DNA of 64,000 nt from Mesorhizobium sp. Root102 (GCF_001425625.1 NZ_LMCP01000046.1:150198-214197), one strand, 5' to 3'; shown: positions 34,843 through 43,536, counted from the first letter of the stretch. The notes: a model not told the origin generated them from the sequence alone. Program-made: numbers and translations.

Positions 34843-36366
34843 ATGGAAACGCTCGGCCATCTCGCACATGGCTTCTCGGTTGCCTTTACCCCGGTCAATC
34901 TTCTGTGGTGCCTGCTCGGCACCACACTCGGCACCGCCATTGGCGTGCTGCCCGGTCTCGGGCCGGCGCTGACCATCGCCTTACTGCTGCCCATCACCTA
35001 TCAGGTGGCGCCGGAGGCCTCTTTCATCCTGTTCGCCGGTATCTATTACGGCGCCATGTATGGCGGCTCGACGACCTCGATCCTGCTCAACACGCCCGGC
35101 GAAAGCGCCACCATCGTCACCGCGCTGGAAGGCAACAAGATGGCGCGGTCCGGCCGCGGCGGTGCGGCACTTGCCACCTCGGCGATCGGCTCTTTCGTCG
35201 CCGGCACGATCGGCACGATGGGCGTCGCCTTTCTGGCGCCGGTGGTGGTCAAGTTCGCGTTGGCCTTCGGCCCGGCCGAATATTTCTCGCTGATGGTGCT
35301 GGCCTTTATCACCGTTTCTGCGGTGCTCGGGTCGTCCTCTGTGCGCGGCCTGACCAGCCTGTTCGCCGGCTTCGTCATCGGCATGATCGGCGTCGACCTG
35401 CAGACTGGCCAGCCGCGCTTCACCTTCGGCATGACCGAATTGCTCGACGGCGTCGACGTCATCATTGCCGCCGTCGGCCTGTTTGCCGTCGGCGAGACGC
35501 TCTACATGGCCTCGCGCCGCTATGCCGGCAAGGACGAGATCGTGCCGCTGAAGGGCTCGCTCTACATGACATCCGCCGAGTGGGGCCGTTCATGGAAACC
35601 CTGGCTGCGGGGCGCAGCGATCGGCTTCCCGATCGGCGCCATGCCGGCCGGCGGTGCCGAAATCCCGACCTTCCTGTCCTATGCGATCGAAAAGAAGCTG
35701 TCGAAGCACAAGGAAGAGTTCGGCACGGTCGGCGCCATCGAAGGCGTTGCCGGGCCCGAGGCTGCCAACAATGCGTCCGCAGCCGGCGTGCTGGTGCCGA
35801 TGCTGACGCTTGGCCTGCCAACCTCGGCGACGGCGGCGATCATGCTCTCCGCGTTCCAGAGCTACGGCATCAATCCTGGGCCGCTGCTTCTGACGACCCA
35901 GGGCGACCTCGTCTGGGGGCTGATCGCCAGCCTGTTCATCGCCAACGTCATCCTCGTCATCCTCAACCTGCCGCTGATCGGGCTGTGGGTGCGGCTGCTG
36001 AAAATCCCGGCGCCGCAGCTCTATGCCGGCATCCTGGTGTTCGCCACGGTCGGCACCTATGGCATTTCGCAATCGCCTATCGACCTCGTCATCCTCTATC
36101 TCCTGGGGGCGGCCGGCTTCCTGATGCGGCGTTTCGATTTCCCGACCGCGCCCGTCATCATCGGCATGATCCTGGGGCCACTTGCCGAAACCCAGTTTCG
36201 CCGGGCGATGACCATCTCGAATGGCGACTGGTCGGTGTTTTACACCCACAAGCTGTCGCTGACGCTGCTGACGCTCGCCTTCATCGGGCTTGCCGGCCCG
36301 CATATCTGGGCCTTCATCGAGCATCGGCGTCGGCGCGGACCGGAGCATGTGCCTGGCGATGCCTGA
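34843..36366 (+). CDS. tctA: TctA-type large permease subunit
   Basis: A 507-residue inner-membrane protein with about 11-12 helices. The two family signatures are visible: GVLPGLGPALTIALLLPITY near the N-terminus, and GVAGPEAANNASAAG with GLPTSATAAIML in the second half. It forms the sodium- or proton-coupled transport path. GGAGG precedes the ATG at 34843. The substrate is inferred to be a citrate-like acid from the genes that follow. Confidence 0.92.
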   Translation: METLGHLAHGFSVAFTPVNLLWCLLGTTLGTAIGVLPGLGPALTIALLLPITYQVAPEASFILFAGIYYGAMYGGSTTSILLNTPGESATIVTALEGNKMARSGRGGAALATSAIGSFVAGTIGTMGVAFLAPVVVKFALAFGPAEYFSLMVLAFITVSAVLGSSSVRGLTSLFAGFVIGMIGVDLQTGQPRFTFGMTELLDGVDVIIAAVGLFAVGETLYMASRRYAGKDEIVPLKGSLYMTSAEWGRSWKPWLRGAAIGFPIGAMPAGGAEIPTFLSYAIEKKLSKHKEEFGTVGAIEGVAGPEAANNASAAGVLVPMLTLGLPTSATAAIMLSAFQSYGINPGPLLLTTQGDLVWGLIASLFIANVILVILNLPLIGLWVRLLKIPAPQLYAGILVFATVGTYGISQSPIDLVILYLLGAAGFLMRRFDFPTAPVIIGMILGPLAETQFRRAMTISNGDWSVFYTHKLSLTLLTLAFIGLAGPHIWAFIEHRRRRGPEHVPGDA

Positions 36367-36381
36367 TCGATTCCTGATGCC

Positions 36382-37566
36382 ATGACAGAACTGCTTGCCG
36401 GTATTCGCGTCCTCGACCTGACCAACGTCCTGGCCGGCCCCTATTGCGCCTATCAGCTGGCGCTGCTCGGCGCTGACGTGATCAAGGTCGAGGCACCGCA
36501 AGGCGGCGATCTGGCCCGCCAGCTCGGCGGGTCACCAAAGCTCAACAGCGCCGGCATGGGCGCCTCGTTCCTGGCGCAGAACGCCGGCAAACGATCGGTG
36601 ACGCTCGACCTCAAGAAGCCAGCCGATCGCGAGCGCTTCCTCGATCTGGTCGCCAGCGCCGATGCACTGGTGGAGAATTTCCGCCCCGGCGTGATGGATC
36701 GGCTCGGCCTTGGCTACGAGGCGCTGAAGGCGGTCCGTCCCGGCCTCGTCTATTGTGCGATATCGGGCTTTGGCCAGACCGGACCGATGCGCGACAATCC
36801 CGCCTATGACCAGATCATCCAGGGGCTGTCGGGGATCATGAGCATCACCGGCACCCCTGAAACCGCGCCGCTTCGGGTCGGCTATCCGGTCGCCGACACG
36901 CTTGGCGGACTGGTCGGCGCGTTCGCCATCGCCTCGGCGCTGGTGCGGCAGAAGACGAGCGGCGAGGGTGCCTTTCTCGACGTCTCGATGCTCGAATGCA
37001 CGCTTTCCGCACTTGGCTGGCCGGTCTCCAACTACCTGACCGCAGGTGTCGATCCCCAGCCAATGGGCAATGAGAACATGACTGCTGCACCCTCTGGCGC
37101 GTTTCGCACCGGCGACGGGCTGCTCAACATCGCCGCCAATAAGCAGGAGCAGTTCGTGACGCTGTGCCGGCTGATCGGCCGGCCGGAACTGGCCGGGGAT
37201 GCTCGCTTTGCCGAGCGCGAGACGCGCAAGCGCAACCGTGCGGCGCTAAAAGTCGAGATCGAGGACGCCTTGGCGAGCGCCCCGGCGGGGGACTGGGAAG
37301 AGACGCTCAATCGTGCCGGCGTGCCCGCCGGCAGGGTGCTGACGATCCCGCAAGTTCTGGCCGAGCCGCAAGTGCTCGAACGCCAGGTGACCACCGATTT
37401 TGATGATGTGGCTGGCATGGACAAGCCGTTGACCGTTCTGCGCGGCGGCTTCATGGTCAATGGCGCGGCGCCCTTGCCGACCAAGCCGCCACCGGCGCTA
37501 GGTGAGCATATGGATGAGGTTTTCGCCGACCTGCCGCCCCGCGCCAAGGCAAAGGCACGGGCATGA
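36382..37566 (+). CDS. CaiB/BaiF (family III) CoA-transferase
   Basis: A 394-residue acyl-CoA transferase. The N-terminus (LLAGIRVLDLTNVLAGPYCAYQLALLGADVIKVE) is the classical family III start and GYPVADTLGG carries the expected catalytic Asp. It moves CoA between carboxylic acids. It lies 15 bases after tctA and overlaps the next gene by four bases (ATGA), so it is the third enzyme-level step of the tct operon: activation of the imported acid to its CoA thioester. Confidence 0.88.
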   Translation: MTELLAGIRVLDLTNVLAGPYCAYQLALLGADVIKVEAPQGGDLARQLGGSPKLNSAGMGASFLAQNAGKRSVTLDLKKPADRERFLDLVASADALVENFRPGVMDRLGLGYEALKAVRPGLVYCAISGFGQTGPMRDNPAYDQIIQGLSGIMSITGTPETAPLRVGYPVADTLGGLVGAFAIASALVRQKTSGEGAFLDVSMLECTLSALGWPVSNYLTAGVDPQPMGNENMTAAPSGAFRTGDGLLNIAANKQEQFVTLCRLIGRPELAGDARFAERETRKRNRAALKVEIEDALASAPAGDWEETLNRAGVPAGRVLTIPQVLAEPQVLERQVTTDFDDVAGMDKPLTVLRGGFMVNGAAPLPTKPPPALGEHMDEVFADLPPRAKAKARA

Positions 37567-38414
37567 GCGGCACGGAGAAGAAGACTGGCCGCGAGCGCGG
37601 CGAGGAATGGTGGCAGACCGACATCATAGAGATGCGGCCGGGTGTCATCCGGCTGCGCGGCTACGAGATCCAGGATCTGATCGGCCGCGTCAGCTTCCCG
37701 GCGATGATCTGGCTGATGCTGCGTGGCGAACTGCCCAGCGAGGATCAGGCCTCGCTGCTCGGCATTGCACTCGGTGCCGCCGTCGACCACGGACCGCAGG
37801 CGCCGTCGATCGCCATCGCGCGCATGGCGGCAACCTGCGGCGTCGGCATCAACAGCGCCATGGCCTCGGCCATCAATGTTCTCGGCGACGTGCATGGCGG
37901 TGCCGGCGAACAGGCGCTGTCCTTCTACGGTGACATTGCCGTGGCGATCGATGCCGGGATGACGTTGAATGAAGCGGTCTCGGCACGGCTCGACCGGTTC
38001 TTCGCCGAGGAGAAGGGCTATGTACCGGGGCTCGGACACCGCTTCCATCCTGTCGATCCGCGCGCGCCGCGCCTGCTGGAACTGACCCGCGAATTTGCCG
38101 CGCGCGGTGTCGTCAATGGACGTTTCGCGGACATCGCCGAGGCGATCGAGACGGACGTCGCACGGCGCAAGGGGAAGAAGATACCGCTCAACATCGATGG
38201 CGCCACCGCAGTCATCTATGGCGAACTCGGCTTTCCGCCGCCGCAGACGCGCGGGCTTTTCGTGCTGTCACGCTCGGTCGGCATCCTGGCGCATGCCTGG
38301 GAGCAGTCGCAGCAGGCCGAGCGAAACAAGGGGCCGCTGCCGCGCGAGTGGTTGTGGGCCTATACCGGCACGCCTGTACGGCCGTTTCCCGAAGGGGATG
38401 ACGCCGGCGAGTGA
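37563..38414 (+). CDS. Citrate-synthase-fold citryl-CoA lyase-like enzyme
   Basis: A 283-residue protein with the C-terminal part of the citrate synthase fold and no N-terminal domain; full citrate synthases are about 430 residues. Catalytic-type residues are present: His in GDVHGGAGEQA, His in PGLGHRFHPVDPR and Asp in NIDGATAVI. Short members include citryl-CoA lyases, which cleave citryl-CoA to acetyl-CoA and oxaloacetate. Coupled (ATGA) to the CoA-transferase gene, it would cleave the CoA ester that enzyme makes. It could instead act on a citramalyl-type ester. Confidence 0.82.
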   Translation: MSGTEKKTGRERGEEWWQTDIIEMRPGVIRLRGYEIQDLIGRVSFPAMIWLMLRGELPSEDQASLLGIALGAAVDHGPQAPSIAIARMAATCGVGINSAMASAINVLGDVHGGAGEQALSFYGDIAVAIDAGMTLNEAVSARLDRFFAEEKGYVPGLGHRFHPVDPRAPRLLELTREFAARGVVNGRFADIAEAIETDVARRKGKKIPLNIDGATAVIYGELGFPPPQTRGLFVLSRSVGILAHAWEQSQQAERNKGPLPREWLWAYTGTPVRPFPEGDDAGE

Positions 38415-38418
38415 GGCT

Positions 38419-38895
38419 TTATGCCTGATCGACCGGCACAGGCTGAGGAAGCTTCAACGTCTTCACCAACGTCGAAAGGTCGGGCTCATCGATGAGCATG
38501 GCCGCGTCGGCCGGCGCCAGCCAGGCCCGCTGGCGTCGTTTGGCTTCCTGCCAGTCAACCAGCTCCTCCGTCACCTCAAGCAGATAGACGATGACGTCGA
38601 CGCGGACAAAGCGGTTGGCCAGCCGCTTCCAGTAGGAATAGGTGCCTGCCGGCTGCTTCAGCGTCTTGCCGAGCACGCCGGCTTCCTCCTGTGCCTCGAT
38701 GGTGGCCGCCTTGCGTCCGCTCTTGCCCTTCATCGGCCATCCCTTGGGGACAATGAAGCGTCTCGTGGTTCGCGACGTGACCAGCATCACCTCGGTATCG
38801 CCGCGCGCGTTCAGTCGAAAGGGAATAGCCGCCACCTGGCGGATCGTCTCGCCCTTCTTTGCCTTGCGTACTGCCTTTTTCTTAGTGGCTGCCAT
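38419..38895 (-). CDS. NUDIX hydrolase, DIPP-like
   Basis: A 156-residue protein with the fold and length of diphosphoinositol-polyphosphate-type NUDIX enzymes (FIVPKGWPMKGKS, then EAQEEAGVLGK). The NUDIX box is degenerate: the two glutamates in QEEAGV remain, but the Arg before and the first Glu of the standard pattern are replaced by Ile and Lys. The same variant seems common in this rhizobial subgroup. The N-terminus is lysine-rich. It converges with the citrate operon, four bases from its end. Confidence 0.83.
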   Translation of the reverse strand: MAATKKKAVRKAKKGETIRQVAAIPFRLNARGDTEVMLVTSRTTRRFIVPKGWPMKGKSGRKAATIEAQEEAGVLGKTLKQPAGTYSYWKRLANRFVRVDVIVYLLEVTEELVDWQEAKRRQRAWLAPADAAMLIDEPDLSTLVKTLKLPQPVPVDQA

Positions 38896-39022
38896 TCTTG
38901 AATCCAGTCGATGCAATGCCGCATAGCGCGACAAGGCGTCGTTGCAAAACCAAAACTTTCGCGCGTGCCGAAAGGCACTCCGAATACATAAGTCGGCTAA
39001 ATAAATGAAAAACGCCTGGATG

Positions 39023-39331
39023 TCAGCGGCAATTGCTCACGGCGGTGGTGCCGATTATCTGCGTCTGGCAGTTTGGCTTGAATTCCTGCACGACCGGTGG
39101 CGGCTGCCGGATGATCTGGCGGTCCTGGGCACGATACTGCTGCTGTTGCTGCTGGTATTGCTGCCTCTGCACCCTGTTTTGCAGGATTTGCAGGTCGTTT
39201 TGCCGGATGAGCGCGTTGTTGTCGGTGGCGGGATTGAGGGCCTGCGCGGAAGCTGGCAGGCAAGCGCCCACCAGCATTGCCGTGGCCAGCATTGCCGATG
39301 TGAAGATCGTTGATGGTCGAAGCGCCGACAT
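39023..39331 (-). CDS. Small secreted glutamine-rich protein
   Basis: A 102-residue protein with a clear signal peptide (residues 1-28, cut after ASA) and a mature part rich in Gln and Asn, including a QQYQQQQQQY run, plus two cysteines near the end (PNCQTQIIGTTAVSNC). The cysteines and short mature chain suggest a small disulfide-linked periplasmic protein. I recognise no family. The start is the ATG at 39331; the further-upstream start would be a TTG. Confidence 0.65.
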   Translation of the reverse strand: MSALRPSTIFTSAMLATAMLVGACLPASAQALNPATDNNALIRQNDLQILQNRVQRQQYQQQQQQYRAQDRQIIRQPPPVVQEFKPNCQTQIIGTTAVSNCR

Positions 39332-39465
39332 CGGCTCATTCCCGCGCAAAAAACACTGTCCATTGATATAGGGTGTTTGCGCGGCGATGCCATGGCCAGC
39401 GTCGATCGAAACGAAATCGGCTTGTCATCCGCCGAAGGCCGCTTCGCGGCGGCGGAGAATCTGCC

Positions 39466-39618
39466 TGGCGACCCCGCATTGCCGTCGATTCGCCGCTCTA
39501 TCGGGTCGGCGCCGACCTTGAGCCGAATGGCGTTGGCATGTCCGTCAGCTATGATGGCGCCTTCGGTGAAACAGTTGAACAGAGCGCTATCAGCGCGTCT
39601 CTCAAGGTCAGTTTCTAG
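39466..39618 (+). pseudogene. Remnant of an autotransporter beta-barrel C-terminus
   Basis: The frame ending at 39618 reads VDSPLYRVGADLEPN, then GVGMSVSYDGAFGETVEQSA, then ISASLKVSF and stop. This is the end of a type V autotransporter barrel: alternating strands and a C-terminal aromatic (Phe). No upstream barrel or passenger is present on this strand, only about 30 plausible residues, so it is a truncated leftover. The IalB gene begins 35 bases later. Confidence 0.6.
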
Positions 39619-39652
39619 CTGGCCCGAGGCGGAGCCCGGCGGGAGGATCTTG

Positions 39653-40228
39653 ATGGGCAAGTACGCGTATTTCGTGGCGATGCTGGGCATGGCCTGCGTC
39701 GTCGGTGTGCCGGCCGTCGCAGCGCAAACCAAGGGCGACAAGGTGGCGGCGCCGCCCGTCGCCGATGCGCCGCAGCTGCCCGGGGGGGCGTCGGCATTGT
39801 CCGAGACCCACGGCGACTGGACGGTCAATTGCCAGATATTGGGCACCACCAAGACCTGCAGCCTGTTGCATCAGCAATTCAACAAGCAAAGCAATCAGCG
39901 CCTGCTGGCGATCGAGCTGTCGAGCAAGACTGGCGAGGATGCCACGGGAACGCTTGCGCTGCCGTTCGGGCTGGCCCTGGCCAAGGGGGTCAGCCTGACT
40001 ATCGACGATCAGAAACTGGACGGCAGCCTGGCATTCAACACCTGCCAGGTCGTCGGCTGTCTGGTGCCGGTGGCGTTCGATGCGACTGTCACGCCGCTGC
40101 TGAAATCAGGGACCACCCTCAAGATCGACGCCTTGGCGGCCGACACAGGACAGGCGGTGAGCTTTTCCATTCCGCTCAACGGCTTTGCCGGCGCGCTTGC
40201 CCGGACCGCGGAGCTTTTGACCAATTGA
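39653..40228 (+). CDS. IalB-family (invasion-associated locus B) protein
   Basis: A 191-residue periplasmic protein: signal peptide at residues 1-24 (ending VAA), then an IalB domain with ETHGDWTVNCQ, the paired cysteines of CNxC type (C-x-V-V-G-C in NTCQVVGCLVPV) and FDATVTPLLKSG. IalB proteins are widespread in rhizobia and Bartonella, with unknown biochemical role. GGGAGGA precedes the ATG at 39653; frames upstream include the barrel remnant. Confidence 0.87.
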   Translation: MGKYAYFVAMLGMACVVGVPAVAAQTKGDKVAAPPVADAPQLPGGASALSETHGDWTVNCQILGTTKTCSLLHQQFNKQSNQRLLAIELSSKTGEDATGTLALPFGLALAKGVSLTIDDQKLDGSLAFNTCQVVGCLVPVAFDATVTPLLKSGTTLKIDALAADTGQAVSFSIPLNGFAGALARTAELLTN

Positions 40229-40332
40229 TGTAGAGCCGCAGGACTTGAGGCGCGCCGCCTGAATGCCGTCTCTCGGCAAGAGGTGGTGCGTCACTGCGGC
40301 AGAACGTGGCGGCAGGACGTCTTTGCGCCGGC

Positions 40333-41805
40333 TCAAACGACGATCGTTTTAAGCCGTTCGGCGATCAGGGCGGCGAGCCGGGCCGCCACTTCGTCCTTGC
40401 TCATCTCGGGCCATCCCTCGACACCTGCCTTGGACACGATCCGCACCCGGTTGCGATCGCCTCCCATCACGCCCGAAGGACCGACGCCGCTGGCCTGTGA
40501 CACGTCGTTGGCGACGATGAGATCGGCGCCTTTCTTCTTTAGCTTTGCCTCGGCGTTGCGCAGGAGATTCTGTGTCTCGGCGGCGAAGCCGATCACCAGG
40601 CCGGGTCGCTGGCTGTGATGGCCGACGCCGGCGAGGATGTCGGGATTCTCCACCATGCGCAGCACCGGTGGCCCTTCGCCCGCGACCTTCTTGATCTTTT
40701 CACCGGCCGAATTCTCGCTGCGCCAGTCGGCAACGGCGGCGACGAACACCGCCGCGTCGGCGGGCAGGAGCTGTTCCACCGCATCGCGCATCTCTTGTGC
40801 ACGTTCGACATGGATGGTCTTCACGCCTGCCGGATCGGCGATGCCGACAGGGCCGGAGACGAGGTGCACATCGGCGCCGAGCCTGGCCAACGCTGCCGCG
40901 ATGGCATGGCCCTGCTTGCCCGACGAACGGTTGGCGATGTAGCGCACCGGGTCGATCGGCTCATGCGTCGGGCCGGAGGTGACGATGATCTTGCGCCCCG
41001 ACAGCGGCCTGGGGCCGACATCGAGCAGCGCCTCGATCGCGGCGACGATCTCCAGCGGTTCGGCCATGCGGCCTTCGCCCGCCTCATTACTCTCGGCCAT
41101 CTCGCCTTTGGCCGGACCGATAAAAGAGATGCCGTCCTTTTGTAGCGTCGCGCGGTTGCGGCGGGTGGCCGGATGCGCCCACATTCTTGGGTTCATGGCT
41201 GGCGCCATCAACACAGGCTTGTCTGTGGCGACAAGCACGGTGGAGGCAAGATCGTTGGCGTGGCCGTTGGCGAGCTTGGCCATCAGGTCGGCGGTGGCGG
41301 GCGCTACCACCAGCAGATCGGCCTCGCGCGACAGCCTGATATGGCCGACATCATGCTCGTCATTGCGGTCGAACAGTTCGGTAAAGACATGGTCGGCGGA
41401 GAGCGCGCCGACCGACAGCGTGGTGACGAATTCCTGCGCGGCCGATGTCATGACCACCCGAACCGCAGCTCCGCGCTCGCGCAGCCGACGGATCAGATCG
41501 AGCGCCTTGTAGGCGGCAATGCCGCCACCGATGATGAGCAGGATGCGCTTGCCGGAAAGGCTGCCGCGCGGCACGCTCTTTCCTGCCAGCGCGGTAGCCG
41601 GGGTCGCCGCGCCGTGCACGCTGGTCAGTTCGCGCAGCGTTTTCTCAATCTGGTCGATGCGACCCACTGGGCCGATCTGCCCGTCAACGGCGGCGCGGAT
41701 CATAACCCGCGCCTGCTCTTCCATGGAGCGGTCGTTTTCCGCCGCCAATCGACGCAGCAACTCCTTGACCTCATCGTCAAGGTTGCGGATCGTGATGCTG
41801 GCCAT
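40333..41805 (-). CDS. coaBC: CoaBC with an N-terminal FitA-like ribbon-helix-helix domain
   Basis: A 490-residue bifunctional enzyme of CoA synthesis: phosphopantothenate-cysteine ligase (CoaB, about residues 265-490) and phosphopantothenoylcysteine decarboxylase (CoaC, about 83-265; GGGIAAYK, VVAPATADLMAK, PAMNPRMWAHPA). E. coli CoaBC starts at the GKRILL segment; here about 80 extra residues precede it. Residues 1-42 (MASITIRNLDDEVKELLRRL, then EEQARVMIRAAVDG) look like a FitA/Arc-type DNA-binding antitoxin domain. A GTG at 41574 with AGGA six bases upstream could start an ordinary 413-residue form. A palindromic operator overlaps the promoter. It follows ubiB after 86 bases. Confidence 0.88.
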   Translation of the reverse strand: MASITIRNLDDEVKELLRRLAAENDRSMEEQARVMIRAAVDGQIGPVGRIDQIEKTLRELTSVHGAATPATALAGKSVPRGSLSGKRILLIIGGGIAAYKALDLIRRLRERGAAVRVVMTSAAQEFVTTLSVGALSADHVFTELFDRNDEHDVGHIRLSREADLLVVAPATADLMAKLANGHANDLASTVLVATDKPVLMAPAMNPRMWAHPATRRNRATLQKDGISFIGPAKGEMAESNEAGEGRMAEPLEIVAAIEALLDVGPRPLSGRKIIVTSGPTHEPIDPVRYIANRSSGKQGHAIAAALARLGADVHLVSGPVGIADPAGVKTIHVERAQEMRDAVEQLLPADAAVFVAAVADWRSENSAGEKIKKVAGEGPPVLRMVENPDILAGVGHHSQRPGLVIGFAAETQNLLRNAEAKLKKKGADLIVANDVSQASGVGPSGVMGGDRNRVRIVSKAGVEGWPEMSKDEVAARLAALIAERLKTIVV

Positions 41806-41808
41806 CTG

Positions 41809-41839
41809 ATTGCACTCAGCTGTGACTGCCGAGTGCAAT
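41809..41839. repeat. Second inverted repeat in the coaBC leader
   Basis: ATTGCACTC (41809-41817) and GAGTGCAAT (41831-41839) are perfect nine-base arms 13 bases apart, ending just before the coaBC start codon. In the mRNA they would form a hairpin beside the ribosome binding site; as DNA they may be a second protein site. Confidence 0.6.
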
Positions 41840-41866
41840 GATAGCAATGCTATCAGATTACTGCAA
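41838..41866 (-). promoter_or_regulatory. Predicted coaBC promoter
   Basis: On the minus strand TTGCAG is followed, after exactly 17 bases, by TATCAT, close to the sigma-70 consensus. It lies about 33 bases before the coaBC ATG, in the gap after ubiB. Confidence 0.55.
41839..41855. promoter_or_regulatory. 17-bp palindromic operator over the coaBC promoter
   Basis: TGATAGCA-A-TGCTATCA is a perfect palindrome covering the -10 box and most of the spacer. From memory, TGATAGCA is the half-site bound by gonococcal FitA (arranged there as two inverted sites about 12 bases apart). Since the gene product has a FitA-like domain, it may bind here and repress. Confidence 0.6.
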
Positions 41867-41891
41867 GTTGGCCAAACCGATCCGTCGGGGT

Positions 41892-43466
41892 CTAGATGAT
41901 CTTCCAGGCGATATAGACCAGCGTCAGCGCGATCACCCACAGCGCCAGGCGGCCAGAGCGGCTGTAACGCGCCTCGGCCTTGCCGATGGCGCGCGCGGTT
42001 GTCTCGTCGAAGCGCAGGCCGTGCTCGGCCATCAGGTCAATCTCGCGCGACAGCCGGTCCGTGCGCGCTGCAAGCTCCGGCATCTGGCGGGCCAACGTCA
42101 GCAGCGCCCTGGCGCCGTCGCGCGCATCGATCATCATGCCACGTGGACCAAGGTTGCCGGCGATCCAGCCGCCGACCACCGGTTCGGCCGCCTTCCACAT
42201 GTTGAAGGCCGGGTCGAGCGTGCGCGCGACGCCCTCGACCACCACCATGGTCTTTTGCAGCAGGATCAGTTCCGGCCGCGTCGCCATGTCGAAGAGTTCG
42301 GTCACCTCGAATAGCAGCGTCAAAAGCTTGGCCATCGAAATGGTCTCGGCAGGCTGGCCGTGGATCGGCTCACCGATCGCCCGGATCGCCTGCGCGAAGG
42401 CCGCGACATTGTGCTGGCGCGGCACGTAGCCGGCCTCGAAATGCACTTCGGCGACGCGCAGATAGTCGCGCGTGATGAAGCCGTAGAGGATTTCGGCGAG
42501 GAAGCGGCGCTCCTTCTTGCCGAGCCTGCCGGCAATGCCGAGATCGACGGCGACGATGGTGCCGTTTGCCTCGACGAAGAGGTTGCCCGGGTGCATGTCG
42601 GCGTGGAAGAAGCCGTCGCGCAGCGTATGGCGCAGGAACGACTGGATGAGGTTGGCGGCGATCGCTTTCAGATCGTGGCCTGCGGCCTCCAGGCCAGCAA
42701 TGTCGTTCATCTTGACGCCGTCGACCCATTCCATGGTCAGCACGTCGCGGCCGGTACGCTCCCAGTCGACGGATGGCACGCGGAAGCCGGGATCGTCCTT
42801 GGTGTTCTCACCAAGCTCAGAGAGCGCGGCCGCCTCGAGGCGAAGGTCCATCTCGATCTTGGTGGTCTGCGCCAGCGTCTCGGTGACCTCGACCGGCCGC
42901 AGCCGGCGTGACGACGGGACGTATTTTTCCTGCAGGCGGGCGGCGAGGAAATAGCTTTCGAGATCCTGGAAGAAGCGGCGGCGCACGCCGGGCCGGATCA
43001 CCTTGACCGCCACCTTGGTGGCAACGCCGTCATGGATGGTGTCGGCGGCATGGACCTGGGCGATGGAGGCGGCCGCGACCGGATCGCCGAATTGCGCGTA
43101 GAGATCGCCGACCTTGCGCCCGAGGGAAGCCTCGATAGCCGTGATGGCTTCAGCCTTCGGGAAGGTGTGCATCTTGTCCTGCAACATGGCGAGATCGAGC
43201 GCCATGTCGTTGCCGACGACGTCGGGCCGCGTCGCCAGGAACTGGCCGAGCTTGACGTAGGATGGACCGAGTCGGACGACCGCCTTGGCCAGCCGGTCGC
43301 TGCGCTCATAGGCAAGGGCGCGACGGCGGGTGAACAATCGCGCCAGCCGCCAGCCGAATTTCGGCAGGCCCGACAGCTCCTCGCCCGGCAAGGCGGCGAC
43401 GACGCCCTCGCGCACCAGCACCCAGCCGGCCCTTACGAGCCGAAATCCAGCGCTGACCGTGCTCAT
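41892..43466 (-). CDS. ubiB: UbiB, ubiquinone-synthesis kinase-like protein
   Basis: A 524-residue ABC1/ADCK-family atypical kinase needed for ubiquinone synthesis. The family KxGQ motif (YVKLGQFLATRPD), the alanine-rich loop (AAASIAQVHAA), the catalytic-type HADMHPGNL and the metal Asp in AVDLGIAGRLG are present. A C-terminal hydrophobic helix (LWVIALTLVYIAW) anchors it. It follows ubiE after 70 bases on the same strand. The ATG at 43466 is preferred; one at 43511 is possible. Confidence 0.92.
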   Translation of the reverse strand: MSTVSAGFRLVRAGWVLVREGVVAALPGEELSGLPKFGWRLARLFTRRRALAYERSDRLAKAVVRLGPSYVKLGQFLATRPDVVGNDMALDLAMLQDKMHTFPKAEAITAIEASLGRKVGDLYAQFGDPVAAASIAQVHAADTIHDGVATKVAVKVIRPGVRRRFFQDLESYFLAARLQEKYVPSSRRLRPVEVTETLAQTTKIEMDLRLEAAALSELGENTKDDPGFRVPSVDWERTGRDVLTMEWVDGVKMNDIAGLEAAGHDLKAIAANLIQSFLRHTLRDGFFHADMHPGNLFVEANGTIVAVDLGIAGRLGKKERRFLAEILYGFITRDYLRVAEVHFEAGYVPRQHNVAAFAQAIRAIGEPIHGQPAETISMAKLLTLLFEVTELFDMATRPELILLQKTMVVVEGVARTLDPAFNMWKAAEPVVGGWIAGNLGPRGMMIDARDGARALLTLARQMPELAARTDRLSREIDLMAEHGLRFDETTARAIGKAEARYSRSGRLALWVIALTLVYIAWKII

Positions 43467-43536
43467 GGCCGCGCCCGTCCTGCCGGCTCTTTGAACCGGC
43501 ACGGACCACATCGCCTGCGAGAAATGCGAGCCAGCC

